Source: Lutjanus erythropterus
Lineage: Eukaryota; Chordata; Actinopteri; Lutjaniformes; Lutjanidae
Length of the DNA stretch: 64,000 nt
Direction of reading: 5' to 3'
NCBI GenBank assembly: GCA_020091685.1
Contig: CM034605.1
Coordinates: 14,666,635-14,730,634 of the forward strand
Under the pieces are notes generated by a model, which had not been told where the DNA came from, searched no databases, and was given only the letters and a program-made list of their open reading frames with translations. A program made the translations under genes and the position numbers. Positions 34,951 to 45,860 of the stretch are shown piece by piece (position 1 is the first letter of the stretch; the number at the start of each line of letters is the position of its first letter).

Positions 34951-34959
34951 TATACACAG

Positions 34960-35005
34960 GTGCTGGAAATCCTTGAACATAAAATTTTAAAGGTGCTAAA
35001 AGGAG
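34960..35005. repeat. Fragment related to 35876-35940 (CCTTGAA-type repeat)
   Basis: GGTGCTGGAAATCCTTGAAC resembles phrases in a common fish repeat. A second fragment at 35876-35940 (GAAAATGCACCTTGAAAATG, then GGTGCAGGCACCCTGTATA) may be the other end of the same element or an independent piece. Weak evidence. Confidence 0.3.
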
Positions 35006-35045
35006 TGTTTAACTCCTTGTGAAGCAGTCTAAATTTTAATTTTAA

Positions 35046-35222
35046 ATTGAAGCGAGCTGTCTCCCCTCACCCCCTTCTCTCTAGATGTAAGGAAGCTCAG
35101 GCAGGCTGTAAGAATATTGCATGAGCACAAGCAGAGTGCAATATTGATTTCTGACAATAACAAGTGACGACAAGTCCTCCACTGTAAGTTGATCAGCTGT
35201 TTATAATGGCCAGTTGTCTGCA
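35046..35222 (+). repeat. Dispersed repeat (related to 61761-61916)
   Basis: This block is collinear with 61761-61916. Shared phrases include TTGAAGCGAG, CTCAGGCAGGC, GAGTGCAATATT, CTGACAATAACA and the final TGTAAGTTGAT.AGCTGTTTA. Substitutions and indels indicate an old repeat. The longer copy at 61641 shows that the repeat extends further 5'. Confidence 0.65.
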
Positions 35223-36380
35223 ATGTTAAGTTCAGTCTGTTATCCTGAAAACAAAAGCCCATTGCTCTGAAAACACACCCTCTTTACTTTATATTTATAT
35301 GTGTTTTTATATATGCAGCCTGCTGTCATTACAATCATTTGAATGTTGCAAACAAGCAAATGAGCACTGGCTTGTCTTTTCGATTGATTTTCCCTAAAAC
35401 TATCATTTCCTCTCTTATTCTTTATCAGAATTTGTATGTTATATTGACCAGCTAAGATTATATTCACGAAGCTGTTTTTTTCCTATGATAAGGTGAAATA
35501 AAAAAGCTCGTTTCAAAAAAAAGAAGCAAACCGATAGAAATGTGCCAAAATTTCCAAAAGAAATGAACAATAAAATCACCAGATCAAACACAATACATAC
35601 AAAATATCATACTATATGTAAATGATGTAGATATTTTTTGTAAAAAGGTCCAATAAACATTTAAATTTCAAAAAGTTTATAATTTTCTAGTGATTATCTG
35701 ATGTCAGTCTTGACAGTGTTGTCACACTTCATACTTCACACTTCATCATAGTTTTGGTTATTTATAGAAAAACGTCTGATTTAATGTGATGAAGAAATGA
35801 AATAATGCCTAATTATTTTGAGCACATAAAGTGGACGTAAATATGTCATTTACCATTTAAGATGGAGGAAAAGCTTGAAAATGCACCTTGAAAATGCTTG
35901 AAATTTTTGACTCTGGAAAAGGTGCAGGCACCCTGTATATAGAAATATTGGCATGTGATGGTTACAACCAGACCTCCCACTCACATCCTGCTGGATCTAA
36001 GCATCACCAGGACAGGGATACAGTGAGCCCACATATCATTCTAGTCAAGGTTGGGGCTTTTTCAATAGTGTAGAAAAAAAATAAATTGCTTATGGCCAAA
36101 ACCCTGACTTCAAACGGCGCAGCTGACAACAAAGTCAATAAATGGGTCATATCAAGCAGTACTGGGAGCAGACAAGGCCATGGTATTCTGAGATCAGAAC
36201 TGCAAACCGAACACAAGGCATTCTAGGTGACTGAGTTCATGCTGATGAAACTCACCTGTGTTGGGATCTGACAGGGCAGTTCTACCGAGATTTGGACACA
36301 TCAATCATTAATAAGAAGAACGCAGCTTTGTTGACTTTACAGGAGATGGTGACACATGCATGCACTTCTTCTTCTCCCTG
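35223..36380. other. AT-rich intergenic DNA
   Basis: No supported gene. It contains the CCTTGAA-type fragment at 35876-35940. Open frames are short and featureless. Confidence 0.35.
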
Positions 36381-36385
36381 GCTTC

Positions 36386-36447
36386 ACAGACACGCACACA
36401 TACAGACACTTCACCTACACACACACGCGCACACACACACACACCGA
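36386..36447 (+). repeat. CA-rich interrupted microsatellite
   Basis: CACACA runs are broken by TACAGACAC, TTCACCTA and GCGC. Open frames read through it on both strands as Thr/His- or Cys/Val-rich translations with no biological meaning. Confidence 0.85.
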
Positions 36448-36852
36448 CATGCAGTTTTCTTCTGTGGAATAATTGCGTGCCACCCCCGGCTGTCAAGCCA
36501 TGTCAGTGTCTCGTTAGCGCTGGTATTGGCTGGGTCGTAGCTGGTAGCATCAGGAAAGGTCAGAGTGGCAGTGTCTGCTCTGTCACACTGAGCGCAGGCT
36601 GGACAGACACAGCGGGCTCTGCCCCGTCTGTCTGAGCAGGCCGGATCCTTCTTACACAAACACCTCAGAGAGGAGCGGTTTGGATACAATTTGTTCGCTG
36701 CAAACATAATATACAAGCGAGTAATTCATGAAATAGTCACAAAATATAATCTATGGATTTGTGTAGATTGACACGAATTGTCAAGATTTTTTGTGACAAG
36801 CAGAATGGCTTTCAAAGTACTTTCATACAGTAGTTATTTTAATGCATTTTAA

Positions 36853-36914
36853 CTCACAATGTTTTCCCAAACCTAACAAAGTAGTTTTGGTGCCTAAACC
36901 TACCCAAGACTTAT
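36853..36914 (+). repeat. Short dispersed repeat (related to 55463-55520)
   Basis: CAAACCTAACAAAGTAGTTT followed by TGGTGCCTAAACCTACCCAAG matches CCTAAACCTACTCAAGTCG followed by TTTTGTGCCTAAACCAACCC at 55463-55520. The AACC-TAAACC-AACC phrasing is a common teleost repeat. Too short to classify. Confidence 0.55.
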
Positions 36915-37208
36915 ATATCTATAAAGGGTTTAATTCATGAGAAATTGCTTTTTTAATGAATAGTGAGTCAAAGGCAGGTGTATATCTGTGTCTACCTTGC
37001 CTTGCTTTGTCCTTTAGCTAACTGATGGCTTATTAAAAGATGAGAAATGCAGAAACCTTTTTAATAGACTTTCAAGTACAGTATACAACAGCAGATGTTC
37101 TATTAGTCTTTGCTTTTCCATTTCAATTACTAGAATCTTTTACCTGATTAAAAATATATTAAAATGAAACAGGGATAGGAAAAAAAATCACTCCATCATA
37201 ACCAAGAG

Positions 37209-37250
37209 CACTTGTTCCCAACCTGGGGGTCAGGACCTCCCATCACTGCA
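37209..37250 (+). mobile_element. hAT-type 5' terminus fragment
   Basis: CACTTGTTCCCAACC followed by TGGGGGTCAGGACCTCCC closely follows the hAT/Charlie terminus pattern CAGTGGTTCCCAACCTGGGGGTC. No right end or 8-bp duplication was located, so it is a truncated relic or a chance resemblance. Confidence 0.4.
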
Positions 37251-37499
37251 TAATAATACATTTGTATGAAAATTGTTTGTCAGTTTCACAAAAAAAGGGA
37301 AAGGGGTTTATGTCCATGTATGTACACAAACCTAATAGATTAGATTTTGTGACTATTTCACAAACGGACATGAGACTGTGTTGTAATAGAATGTAAAAAT
37401 ATATAACATGTTTAACAAACAGGACAAATTTATGGCCTCAGAAAGAAGAAAAGCTGTATTACACAAAAAGTAACTCTTGTGAGAATCTGAAGTTGCATT

Positions 37500-38030
37500 T
37501 CAGACAACTTGGAAGTCAAACTGTCAGAGTTTTTTCTTGTGAACCTGAAGCAAATCCATCTACTTCATGAAGAAGCTGTTATCTGACGTCAGACGACAAT
37601 AACAGCATTATAGTAAAACCTGTTCTGCATGTAAATTGATGTCCAAATATTTCACAGATGTTATTAAGTGCTGTAAAATCAAATGTATAAAGGTGTCTTT
37701 TACCTCATGTGTCATTTTTCCTCCTCTGAGTCATTTATATATGCAAGGAGGCTGCACTGCCGAGGGCTCAAATGTGTTGCCAAAGGAACTCATCAATTTG
37801 TCACGGTCAGCCATGTTTTTGGTTTACTTTTGGCTTTGCGCACCTGGAATGCTTTCAGGTCGGAAATTGGACATTTCAACTGGGAAATTCCGACCTCCGA
37901 CTTTGACTGGAACGCAGCGTGAGTGCAGATTCAAAGCCAAAAACTCTTGACAGGTCCTCCAAATTATACGACTTAATACACTGCTTGTCCATCCCCTCCA
38001 GAACGACACGTATAAGCATTTTCTGATCTG
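37500..38030. repeat. Possible repeat-derived stretch
   Basis: Around 37855-37925, GGTCGGAAATTGGACATTTC followed by TGGGAAATTCCGACCTCCGA includes an imperfect inverted pair (GGTCGGAAATT / AATTCCGACC) that I associate with fish interspersed repeats. Overlapping open frames at 37636-38009 are probably incidental. Boundaries unknown. Confidence 0.3.
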
Positions 38031-39136
38031 ACGCCTCTATCAGTAGGACGACATTTCATTCCCAGTTCATTTCATTTCGACAGATCATTTCCACAACTGT
38101 TACAAATCACTATTGAAAAATAAATCAGTTTCAGGATGTGATGTGATGCTTCATAGTTTTCTGCTTTGAATCTGTACTCGACTCCCGACAAAAGCATTTC
38201 TGTCCCTCAATATATTTGTCACCTCACTTTTTAGACATGTTTACAACTACAAATATTTTCTATACATTCACAAACTTTCTCATGCTGTTTTTTTTTCACA
38301 GGTTTACAACAGGTAATATAAAACCATTTGAAATTACAATTGAACATCACTTCACAAGCCCAGTATCTCACTGACTCTTATTTGAGTGAGACCGTACAAT
38401 TGTTGTGTTGTACTTGTCAGAATCAGGGATGTAATATGGCAAATGCATGTTAATTAAGCCACTGTTTGAAGGAGTGTCCCTCACATACAAACAGTGTTGC
38501 CATATTGTCAACAGCGGCTCACGCTACACGTCTCAGGCTGTCTTGTTTCCCTCCCTCACAGATCTGAGTTTGACTCGCATAAGCAGCCCCCTGAATGTGT
38601 TTGAGTTTTTGAAACGGCGGTGATAACAGTATTCCGATCGGGGAGTGGATGAAGGCTGACAGGTGGAGAGACACAAACAGGAAACCTTGCTGATGCCCTG
38701 TCTGCCAAACCCCTTCTGATACGTGTCCAAACTCTGACGGGACTGAGACAAAAAAGCTAGACCCAATTTATTTCACTCTGTTGCTAGCCTTTCATTTTTG
38801 TGACTGGCGCCAGTGTGCTTATCAACTGCAGAACTATTAGCCGCATCAAATCAATGTGTTCATTGCTCTCTCCTGCCTGCACTGCTCTCCGCCCGGCCCT
38901 CCCTTCCGCTGCCTTCCTCTCCGTCTCTCTCTTTCTGCCAGACAGGTCAGATATTAGAAACCTGTATTATCAGGTCTTCCCAGGATGCTGGTGGAAAAGT
39001 TGATTTGCAACGCCCGATTGAATCTACTTATCCTTCATCCCTTTCCAACCCCCAGCCAGCTGCCCCGGCAGACAGCAGCCCAATGGCCTATCTATACTGA
39101 GGTGCCAAGGAATAAAAATATCTATCTACAGAAATA

Positions 39137-39170
39137 GGGGGAGGGAAAGGGGGGAGACGGAGGGGGGGGG
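39137..39170 (+). other. G-quadruplex-forming motif
   Basis: Four G runs of at least three (39137-39141, 39143-39145, 39149-39154, 39162-39170) are separated by loops of 1, 3 and 7 bases. This satisfies the usual G3+N1-7 rule on the plus strand. It sits within a purine-rich block. Confidence 0.7.
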
Positions 39171-39960
39171 CAAAGAGAGGGACAGAGTGTCGGCCCACAT
39201 GTCACAGCTTTGGACAGCTCAGTGGTGGAGGTGGTGGCGGTGATGGTAGGGGTATAAATGTTCTCGTTGCCTCTTCCCATCCCAACCTCAGCCCCATCCC
39301 CTTCGCAAACCTTTATCTACGAGCATTATACACCCATTTATCAGTCAGCAAACAAAACATGTCATGCCCCCCCATCCTGAATCCCACCAGCTCCTGCCAC
39401 ACACACACATCCAAACCTTTCAGACAGAAAGTTAAATTAGTCAAATCCCTGAAAAGGAGGCAAGCGGAGCAAAGGTCACAGAGGGAATTCATTAAATGAC
39501 TGTAACTTGCGCTAATTGAAGCTAGCTCGTGATAAAGGAAGACGGAGAAAAGAAATATTTATCTGTTGACTGGGCTGCCACGGCTGAGTGGCCGTCAGTA
39601 GCACAAAGAGAGCCATTACGGCTTTATCTTCGTAAATAGAGGGGAAAGTGAGTCTTTGGCTGCAGACGGAGGGATGAAGAGGATGACGGAGGAGTCGGAG
39701 GGAAGGGGAGGAAGTGGGGCGAGGTGACTGATGAGGAGAGTGTGGAACTGTGGCTGGTGGAGAAAAAGGGGAAGAATACGCAGAGTGGCAGCAGAGAGGG
39801 GGGAATGGCTCCAGAAATGCCGCCTTCATCAGGAGGCGATGGCAGGGTGTGGGTGGGTGAGGAGGGGGGGGTGCTCAATTTGTGAATGCAATTACTGTAG
39901 ACCTCCCAAGTCTGACTACTGAATCGAATCAACACTGTGGTGGTGACTCGAGTGCCTAAT
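39171..39960. promoter_or_regulatory. Candidate regulatory block and purine-rich tract
   Basis: From 39420 to 39660 the sequence is unique and motif-rich: GCTAATTGAAGCTAGC with CTAATTGA at 39512-39519, GATAAAGG at 39531, AAATATTTATC and GGCTTTATCTTCG. From 39640 to 39870 it becomes purine-rich (GGA-type). The opposing open frames at 39512-39965 (minus) encode Pro/Ser-rich translations of the purine tract and are not credible genes. Confidence 0.25.
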
Positions 39961-40106
39961 TTCATTCTGTATGCCCTTCATTCACCAGACAAAACGCACA
40001 ATTAGAGTAATGTCTGTGGCAGGTGTCCCCACATGAAGAGGTGTCACCCAAAAAACTTCCCTGTAAGTGTGACACGATGACAAGTAGAACACCGAGGTCC
40101 AGAGAA

Positions 40107-41347
40107 CACTCCTAGAAATTAAGGTGCTAACTAGAACAATGCAGGGCCCCTTTCCACCAAATAAAGTCTGGTTCTCCTCTGTTCTATCTAGTGAACCAGC
40201 CCATATTTCCACCAGTTTTGAGTGAAACCACTGTAAGCAAGGATGTCATCAACAGGGGGCACTGCACAGTGCACAACAACCGGTAGAACATGACATGCCC
40301 TTTTTGGTTCCCGAGGAAGACGTGCTATTTTTGGGTCCAGCTGGAAAGCAAGAATGGTTCAAAATTCGGTTCTTGAATCAGAAATGGGCCAGTTCTATGT
40401 TGGCTTGTGCCCATGGGAGAACCCTGTCATAAATGTTCCACCTGTAATCCTTTCAGAACTGATCGTTAAGGGTTATACCTACAACCATCTGTGGAAGATT
40501 ACCCCCTGAACTCCCTATGAGAAGTTCTGCAGAGAACCATTGTATGGTGTCAGGGTTCCACCTAGAACATTCTCTGGGGGTTCTATCCACCCTCTAAGGG
40601 TGCCACCAAGAACCCATCCAGGGGATTCTACCAAAACCCCTTCATATCCAAGAGTTTCATTTAAAACCACCAAGGGGGTTCTACCAGGGATCCTTTCATT
40701 TGCTAAGGGTTTCACGTAGTACCCACCCTTGGGGATCTGCAAAGAACCATTTTATATTCCAAGTGGCTAATCTAGAACCCACAAAGGGACTTCTACTGAG
40801 AACCATTTTATGTTCCATAGGTTTCATCTAAAACCCACCCAGGGGGTTCTACAAAGAACCCTTTAATATGCCAAGGGCTTCATCTAGAACCCACCCAGAA
40901 TGCTCTACCGAGAAGCCTATTATATTCGGAGGGTTTCATCTACAATCCAACAAGGGGGATCAAAATAACTTTTGCATGAAGGTTCTACAAAGAGTCAAAT
41001 TACAGTCTACAGAAAAGGCAAAAACACAAGAACACAAGTCATAAAATGAATCGATTAATGGGATTCCAGATACATCTACATGAAAAAAAAAAACATTTAA
41101 ATCATGAACAAACATTTGAATATTTGATCGTAAGGATCTTTTAACATCCATGCCTTCAATAATCCTTGAAGAACTATTTCTACCAAGAAGTGTTCTTTGG
41201 ATGAAAAGGGCTCTTAATGAAACACCCAGTGTTACAAAGGACCCTTTTTTCTCCAAAAAAGAAAAAGGTTCATCAGAAGAAAATGGTTCTTAGTAGAACC
41301 CCAGCCTGTCAGGAAAAAACACTTTAGAACCATTGTTTCTAAGAGTG
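40107..41347 (+). mobile_element. GGTTCT-family palindromic MITE-like element, copy 5 (longest)
   Basis: The element starts CACTCCTAGAAATTAAGG and ends CATTGTTTCTAAGAGTG. It carries the clearest internal array: the conserved (G)TTCT step of successive units falls at 40678, 40734, 40790, 40846 and 40902, an exact 56-bp period. Each unit pairs GGTTCTACNAAGAACC with TCTAGAACCCACCCAGG. A unique core at about 40970-41130 (GGGATTCCAGATACATCTAC, then CATTTGAATATTTG) is shared with copy 4. A separate MITE is inserted near its left end (40145-40389). Confidence 0.8.
40145..40389. mobile_element. Small MITE nested in GGTTCT copy 5
   Basis: The 245-bp insertion begins GGCCCCTTTCCACC and ends near TCAGAAATGGGC, giving short imperfect inverted termini. 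CAG flanks both sides (40142-40144, 40390-40392). Other copies of the host family are continuous across this point, reading roughly AACCATAAAGGGTTCTTTGG, which supports insertion. It is non-coding. Superfamily uncertain; a 3-bp duplication would fit PIF/Harbinger, but this is weak. Confidence 0.55.
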
Positions 41348-42540
41348 AAGCGACGGGCTCAAGAGCTCTGTGCAGTGCTGCAGCGACACAGTCAGAGATC
41401 TAAGAGGACAGCTGTCAATGGAGACGCAGATGTCACGGGGCCAGAAATCTGCAGTTTGGACAGGGCTTAGTGAAGTTTACTCCTTTGACTTTAATCTCAG
41501 ACACAGTTGCTCCCTTTAACAAATTCTCCCTGTGCAGAACCCTTTGAGTTATTGGCACGAGTGCACCTGCAATTAAAGCCTCCAAAACAAACTCCATTAC
41601 CGCCAGCGTGTCTTTTGGTTTTCCTGCGGACGCTTTCTGACGTCTGAGCCAAATGATGTTTGACTTTCGGGCCTTGAAAACTTTTAATGGAGTTCATTCT
41701 GCAATCAACCTGGCCGGGGGAGCCGAGTGAACTCTGACTTTGTCGTATTGATCTCCCCCAATGTGTTTACTGGCTGAGGTCACCAGAATCCCTTCTGCAG
41801 CCTGTAAAGGGGTCAATAATGTCAATACAGTAAATTAGGTAATTCTGCTGTAAAACATCCCCGGATGGTCAATTTCCATTTTAGTAAACTTTATATGCGT
41901 GACACACAATTACGTCTACACGTCAACATGTCAAGCTGTCACATACTTTCACCAGACAGAGAGCGATTGAATCTGGACCAGGCGGCAGGACGTATAACTA
42001 AAGGGGCGGATCTATGAGTAAACAAATCACCTTTTGTCAAGTCCAATGATAAATCACTCGTCTCTTGAAGATTGAGGATTAATGGCATTTAACCCTTTAC
42101 TGACGTGCCTCTAAAGAGATAAGGGTCAATAAGAGACTATATTTGGTGTTGCTCGAGTTCTTTGGTCAAATGAACTCAGTCAAGGTAAAGAATTAGAGGC
42201 TTTTAATCAATTTTTTAGTTTTTTTAGGTGTTAAATTGTTTCAAACAATTTTATTTAATGAGCATTTTTTAACCCCTATGTTTTGTTGACATTGATTACA
42301 TTTAGATATTTTATGCTTTATATGTCATAAGGATTACACATGAACAAATACTGTGTTTTTTGTTTTTGTTTGAGCATACTTAAATACAGAGTTAAATGTG
42401 ATTTACAGGTGTGGTCTCTAGGACTTAAAAAAAAAGAACAAATGTGTTTTTGTTTTTGCTTTTTATATTTTTGAACTATTAAAGTGGATTTAAGTATTTT
42501 TTGATCAGGTCCACAGACATAATTTGGGATATTGGTAAAT
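41348..42540. promoter_or_regulatory. Unique intergenic block, regulatory texture at 41460-42130
   Basis: No gene is recognised. Between 41460 and 42130 the sequence is of high complexity and not repeat-like (for example ACCTGCAATTAAAGCCTCC, GGAGTTCATTCTGCAATC, GATTGAGGATTAATGGCATT). This suggests possible conserved noncoding DNA. From 42180 to 42540 it becomes AT-rich. Confidence 0.2.
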
Positions 42541-42549
42541 GTTTTGGAT

Positions 42550-42700
42550 TTTAAAGGAACAATATCTAAGAATTTTTGTTCTTTCTAAACATTAAAAAAT
42601 AACTGAAATTATCAATGAAATGTGAAAAAAGGGACAGTTTTGACGTCATGTCAAGGACAGGAGTTATCTACTGAAGTGAGCATGCTAACCAGCTAACCTT
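42550..42700. repeat. Possible interspersed repeat
   Basis: TTTTAAAGGAACAATATC followed by TTTTGACGTCATGTCAAGG and GCATGCTAACCAGCTAACC has the phrasing of dispersed fish repeats. No copy elsewhere in the window and no termini were found. Confidence 0.3.
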
Positions 42701-42792
42701 GGCCTGTCCTGTCTTGAAATACCACTTTGCACCCCTAGGGGTGACAGTAAGTCTGCCCTCAGTCCAACAACACACTGAGGTGGTTTTCTTAC

Positions 42793-42939
42793 CAGGTTTG
42801 GCAACTGGGAGCTGACCCCTCTGTAACCTCCACCCAGACCTCTGGAGGTAGGCACTGACTGATGCCCAACCTCCCTCTTGGCTTTCTTGGCCTCTTGACT
42901 TGCGAAAGATGAGTGGTCAAAATTGAAGGCCGAGAAATC
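42793..42939 (-). other. Exon-like open segment (147 bp), gene unknown
   Basis: On the minus strand a frame runs from 42978 to 42685 without stops. Within it, CAG at 42942-42940 precedes codon GAT at 42939, and the exon-like part ends CCAAACCTG at 42793, directly before GTAAGA, a good donor. Both boundaries fall between codons (49 codons, phase 0/0). The translation is hydrophilic, with an EAKKAKRE charged run and a RGLGGGYRG glycine patch, and its composition is unlike the surrounding AT-rich DNA. I do not recognise it. The acceptor lacks a good pyrimidine tract and no partner exon is seen. It could be an orphan exon, a gene relic or chance. Confidence 0.2.
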
Positions 42940-42999
42940 CTGATTTTTAGTTTCTAGTATCAGTCGAGCTCCAACCACGCAGGATCTTTAAATTTCAAT

Positions 43000-43880
43000 A
43001 ATGCAACTCAATATTATTTTTTTTATTAACCTGCTACATGCGCACTCTTTTCAAGCTTCACACCTCCAGTTTCTGATGCATTCTCGTTGTTTAATATTTT
43101 AAGTCTCAAAACCAAACAAAATAACCCTCATGGCATGTTTTTTTCTACTTTCCTCAGAGCCACAAAATACATAATACAATGTTTTTCATTAAGTAGCCTT
43201 CAACTGACAGGTAAATTGAGCCTAATCGAACAGAAAGTATGATTAGTACTATGTAACTTATAGTGCTGAGAACTTACAGTATACTGTATTTTCCATGCTG
43301 TACTGCTGTACTGTACCTACCGCATACACTATGAATAACACTCAACCATGTCTCTGTAATCAGCAATCAGTTTTTTTCTTTTCAAGCACTACTAAAGTCT
43401 CCTTTTTTACTTCCAGAAAAAGAAGGATGATTGAACCATCAATCCTGTGCTCTGGGGTCATTTTCAAGACATAATTTGTGCTTAACAGCAATTCATAGAG
43501 TCACGAATGAAGAGAAGCATCAATGGCAAACACACACTCCAGGGAACACATAATGTAGGCACCGGAGGACTAACAAAGAGGTAGAGTGAGTGTAATAAAT
43601 ATGAAAAGGCACCAAAGAGAAATATTACTTGAAGTGCTACAGTTGAATTTACATAAAACTTGCAGCATGTAATAATGGTAATACAGCCCCAGACATAACT
43701 TCTGCTCACTTTTTTTGAAATATAAGTGTACGTTTCAGGAGATAAGACTTTTTGTAGGTGAATGAATCATGGCACCATCCCTGTGATAGAGAGACGAGAT
43801 GGATATGTATTACATCTGTGCCATTTCTCTGCAAGATAGCGCTACAATTCAGAACTGTGAGATTAAAAAAAGGGGTACAA
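43000..43880. other. AT-rich intergenic DNA
   Basis: No gene is recognised. Around 43270-43325 the words ACAGTATACTGTA and TGTACTGCTGTACTGTACC form short palindromic repeats. Open frames are featureless. Confidence 0.4.
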
Positions 43881-44270
43881 AAAGGTGCCACAATTTTCTG
43901 AAAGCACTGCCCATTTAGTTCTGCTCGGGGTGGACACAAAAGGTTGAGCCAGCGGTGAATATTGGAAAAGCTAACGGTTGGGCTTGTATAATCATTGCGA
44001 ATGGTCGGGGGGCAGACAGAGGCATCAAGCTCCTGTAAAGCACTCCAGACAGACACACATCACGCCAGGCCTTCTGAGATGGGAGTCCTGGGCAGGGCCT
44101 ATTGCTTGATACCACAGGGGAAATAAACTGCCTAAAATAGGCACGAGGGCAGGAAATGGATTTTATTGGAGAACTAATCAAGGGGGCCGTTTTAGTGGGG
44201 CACAATTTAGATTTTGATTGGATTCCTACTGACATCGGGGTTATCAATGTGTCTCATACTGAGAGGTGTA
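43881..44270. promoter_or_regulatory. Candidate conserved-noncoding-like block
   Basis: Unique sequence with mixed GC- and AT-rich motifs, including GCTAACGGTTGGGC, AATCATTGCGAATGG and GAACTAATCAAGGGGGCCG. Two overlapping minus-strand open frames (43706-44056, 43915-44247; 116 and 110 codons) cover it in different phases and show no domain. Regulatory role is inference. Confidence 0.22.
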
Positions 44271-44339
44271 ATTTGATCTTTGATGTCCACACGGTGGTCT
44301 TGATGTATGTCCTGCTGCATGGGCAATGACTGCTGTGCA

Positions 44340-44400
44340 TGTGTTTGTCACAGTAGCATGTGTGTGTGTGGGTGGATGCCAGTGTGTATGGGTGGATGTC
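44340..44400 (+). repeat. TG/GGATG-rich low-complexity stretch
   Basis: A short TG run is followed by two near-identical GTGTGTATGGGTGGATG / GTGTGTGGGTGGATG units. Confidence 0.6.
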
Positions 44401-45785
44401 AGGCAGGGAGGTGCAGATTATAAGGCTGTTGTGGCTCAAGTCACTGCCCTGTTTGACTTAAGTGCCCCTCCTGTCCAGAATAAGTAAATATTAATAATAG
44501 ACCCATTAATTACAATTAATGGTATCAGAGGAGAGCACAGCATCAGATTCCAAAAAAGAAAGCTACTGACTGTAAGGACGCCACAAGCGATGACGTCTTC
44601 CTCTTTGTGTCAGCATTTATTTCCGTGTGTAGTGTCAGAAACCTCCTCATCAGGCTGGTGTGGAGAAAGGGGCTCAGAGTGCCCTTACATAAACTATATC
44701 ACACTTTTAAGGTTATGATCCAATCATGGTCGTGCTTTGAAAAGAAAAGTTGACTGTTGGCTAAAAATACCAAACAAACAGCAGCCTAAAGTTTGATGTT
44801 TTGTTGACCCGTCCATCCACCCCCAACCTCCTCCCTTCTCTGACCTTTCCATGTGTTATTTTGGGACATTTGCTTAATTCAGTTAACCAAGTTCAGCTTA
44901 TATCCACCAACTAATCAGCTCCTCTCTGGAAAAATGAATTCACGGTTCTAGAGAAGCCTGACACGGACAAAAGTACTGAATTTATAACAAATTCAGCAAT
45001 AATGCACTTAGAATGGCATGTTTACAGATTAGTAGAATCACTTTGCACTCCATGGTAATTATATCAGAAAGATCAGAAATGTTTGTAGCACAACGATTTA
45101 TCCACTCTGGCTTTAAAACAGAACATCTCAAAAACAGCAGGGAGCTAGTTGATCTTTGTTATCAATAATGAATCACATTAATTGTTGCATACATAAACTA
45201 TGGGTTGCATATTCATTGCGATGAAATCGCTCCACTGCTGATTGGCCTATTTGCACTCTCACTCATTATCACTGCAGCTCTGAGAAGGAATTTGTTGACA
45301 GACTCAGTGATGATTGTAAATAAAAAGCAACAACAGGAAACTTTTGTGTAAAAAAAAAAAAAACCTCTGAAAATGTTTTCTAATAAATTAAAGAAGAGAC
45401 ATTTGAGTCAAGCTTTCTTTTCTTGAAGCATTTGTGCAGTTATAGGATCATTACTGTTAAATGTTGTGTTTTTTTTAAATGTATTCATTATAACAAATTG
45501 CTCAAGACAGATGTTGCACATAACAAAACAAACAAATTATATATTATATTATCTATTTATAAACAAAACAGCAATTGTAATAGGGTAACATTAGAATTAC
45601 CACTGATAATGGTGTTATCATAGAGCATATGGCAGCTATAGACAGATATTTTCTTCAGGAGTTAGTGGACCAGAACTAAAGGAAAAGTGAATTTTGGACA
45701 TTTATTAGGAGACTAGAAATGCTTCTTCAATAGGAGGCTCATGCTGCTCTCATGTCTTATGACATGTAATCTGACCCTGTCTTTA
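44401..45785. other. AT-rich intergenic DNA
   Basis: No gene or defined element. An A-run of about 13 lies at 45351-45363. A featureless 66-codon open frame is at 45423-45623. Confidence 0.4.
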
Positions 45786-45788
45786 AGG

Positions 45789-45860
45789 CCTCTGGTGGTT
45801 CAAAAATCACCAATTGCAGTTTTAAAAATAATTTTCTGGTCATTAAGAGAGATCAGAGAG
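45789..45860 (+). repeat. Dispersed repeat, copy 1 (partner at 46529-46594)
   Basis: CCTCTGGTGGTTCAAAAATC followed by CAATTGCAGTTTTAAAAA and TCATTAAGAG is collinear with CCTCTAGTGGTCAGAAATGA followed by AAATGCAGCTTTAAAAAAC and GTAATTAAGG at 46529-46594, in the same orientation. The flanks also share GCTCATGCTGC. It is an old dispersed repeat, not classified. Confidence 0.6.

Noticed and set aside
39512..39965. Pro/Ser-rich minus-strand open frames (105 and 113 codons)
   Set aside because: They translate a GGA-type purine tract in two phases; low-complexity artefact.
40601..40960. CRISPR-like array of regularly spaced repeats
   Set aside because: The 56-bp periodicity is from degenerate palindromic units without conserved direct repeats or unique spacers, inside a transposon of vertebrate type; no cas-like genes.
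43706..44247. Two overlapping minus-strand open frames of 116 and 110 codons
   Set aside because: They are in different phases over the same DNA, show no recognisable motifs, and cannot both be coding. The underlying unique sequence is listed as a noncoding candidate instead.
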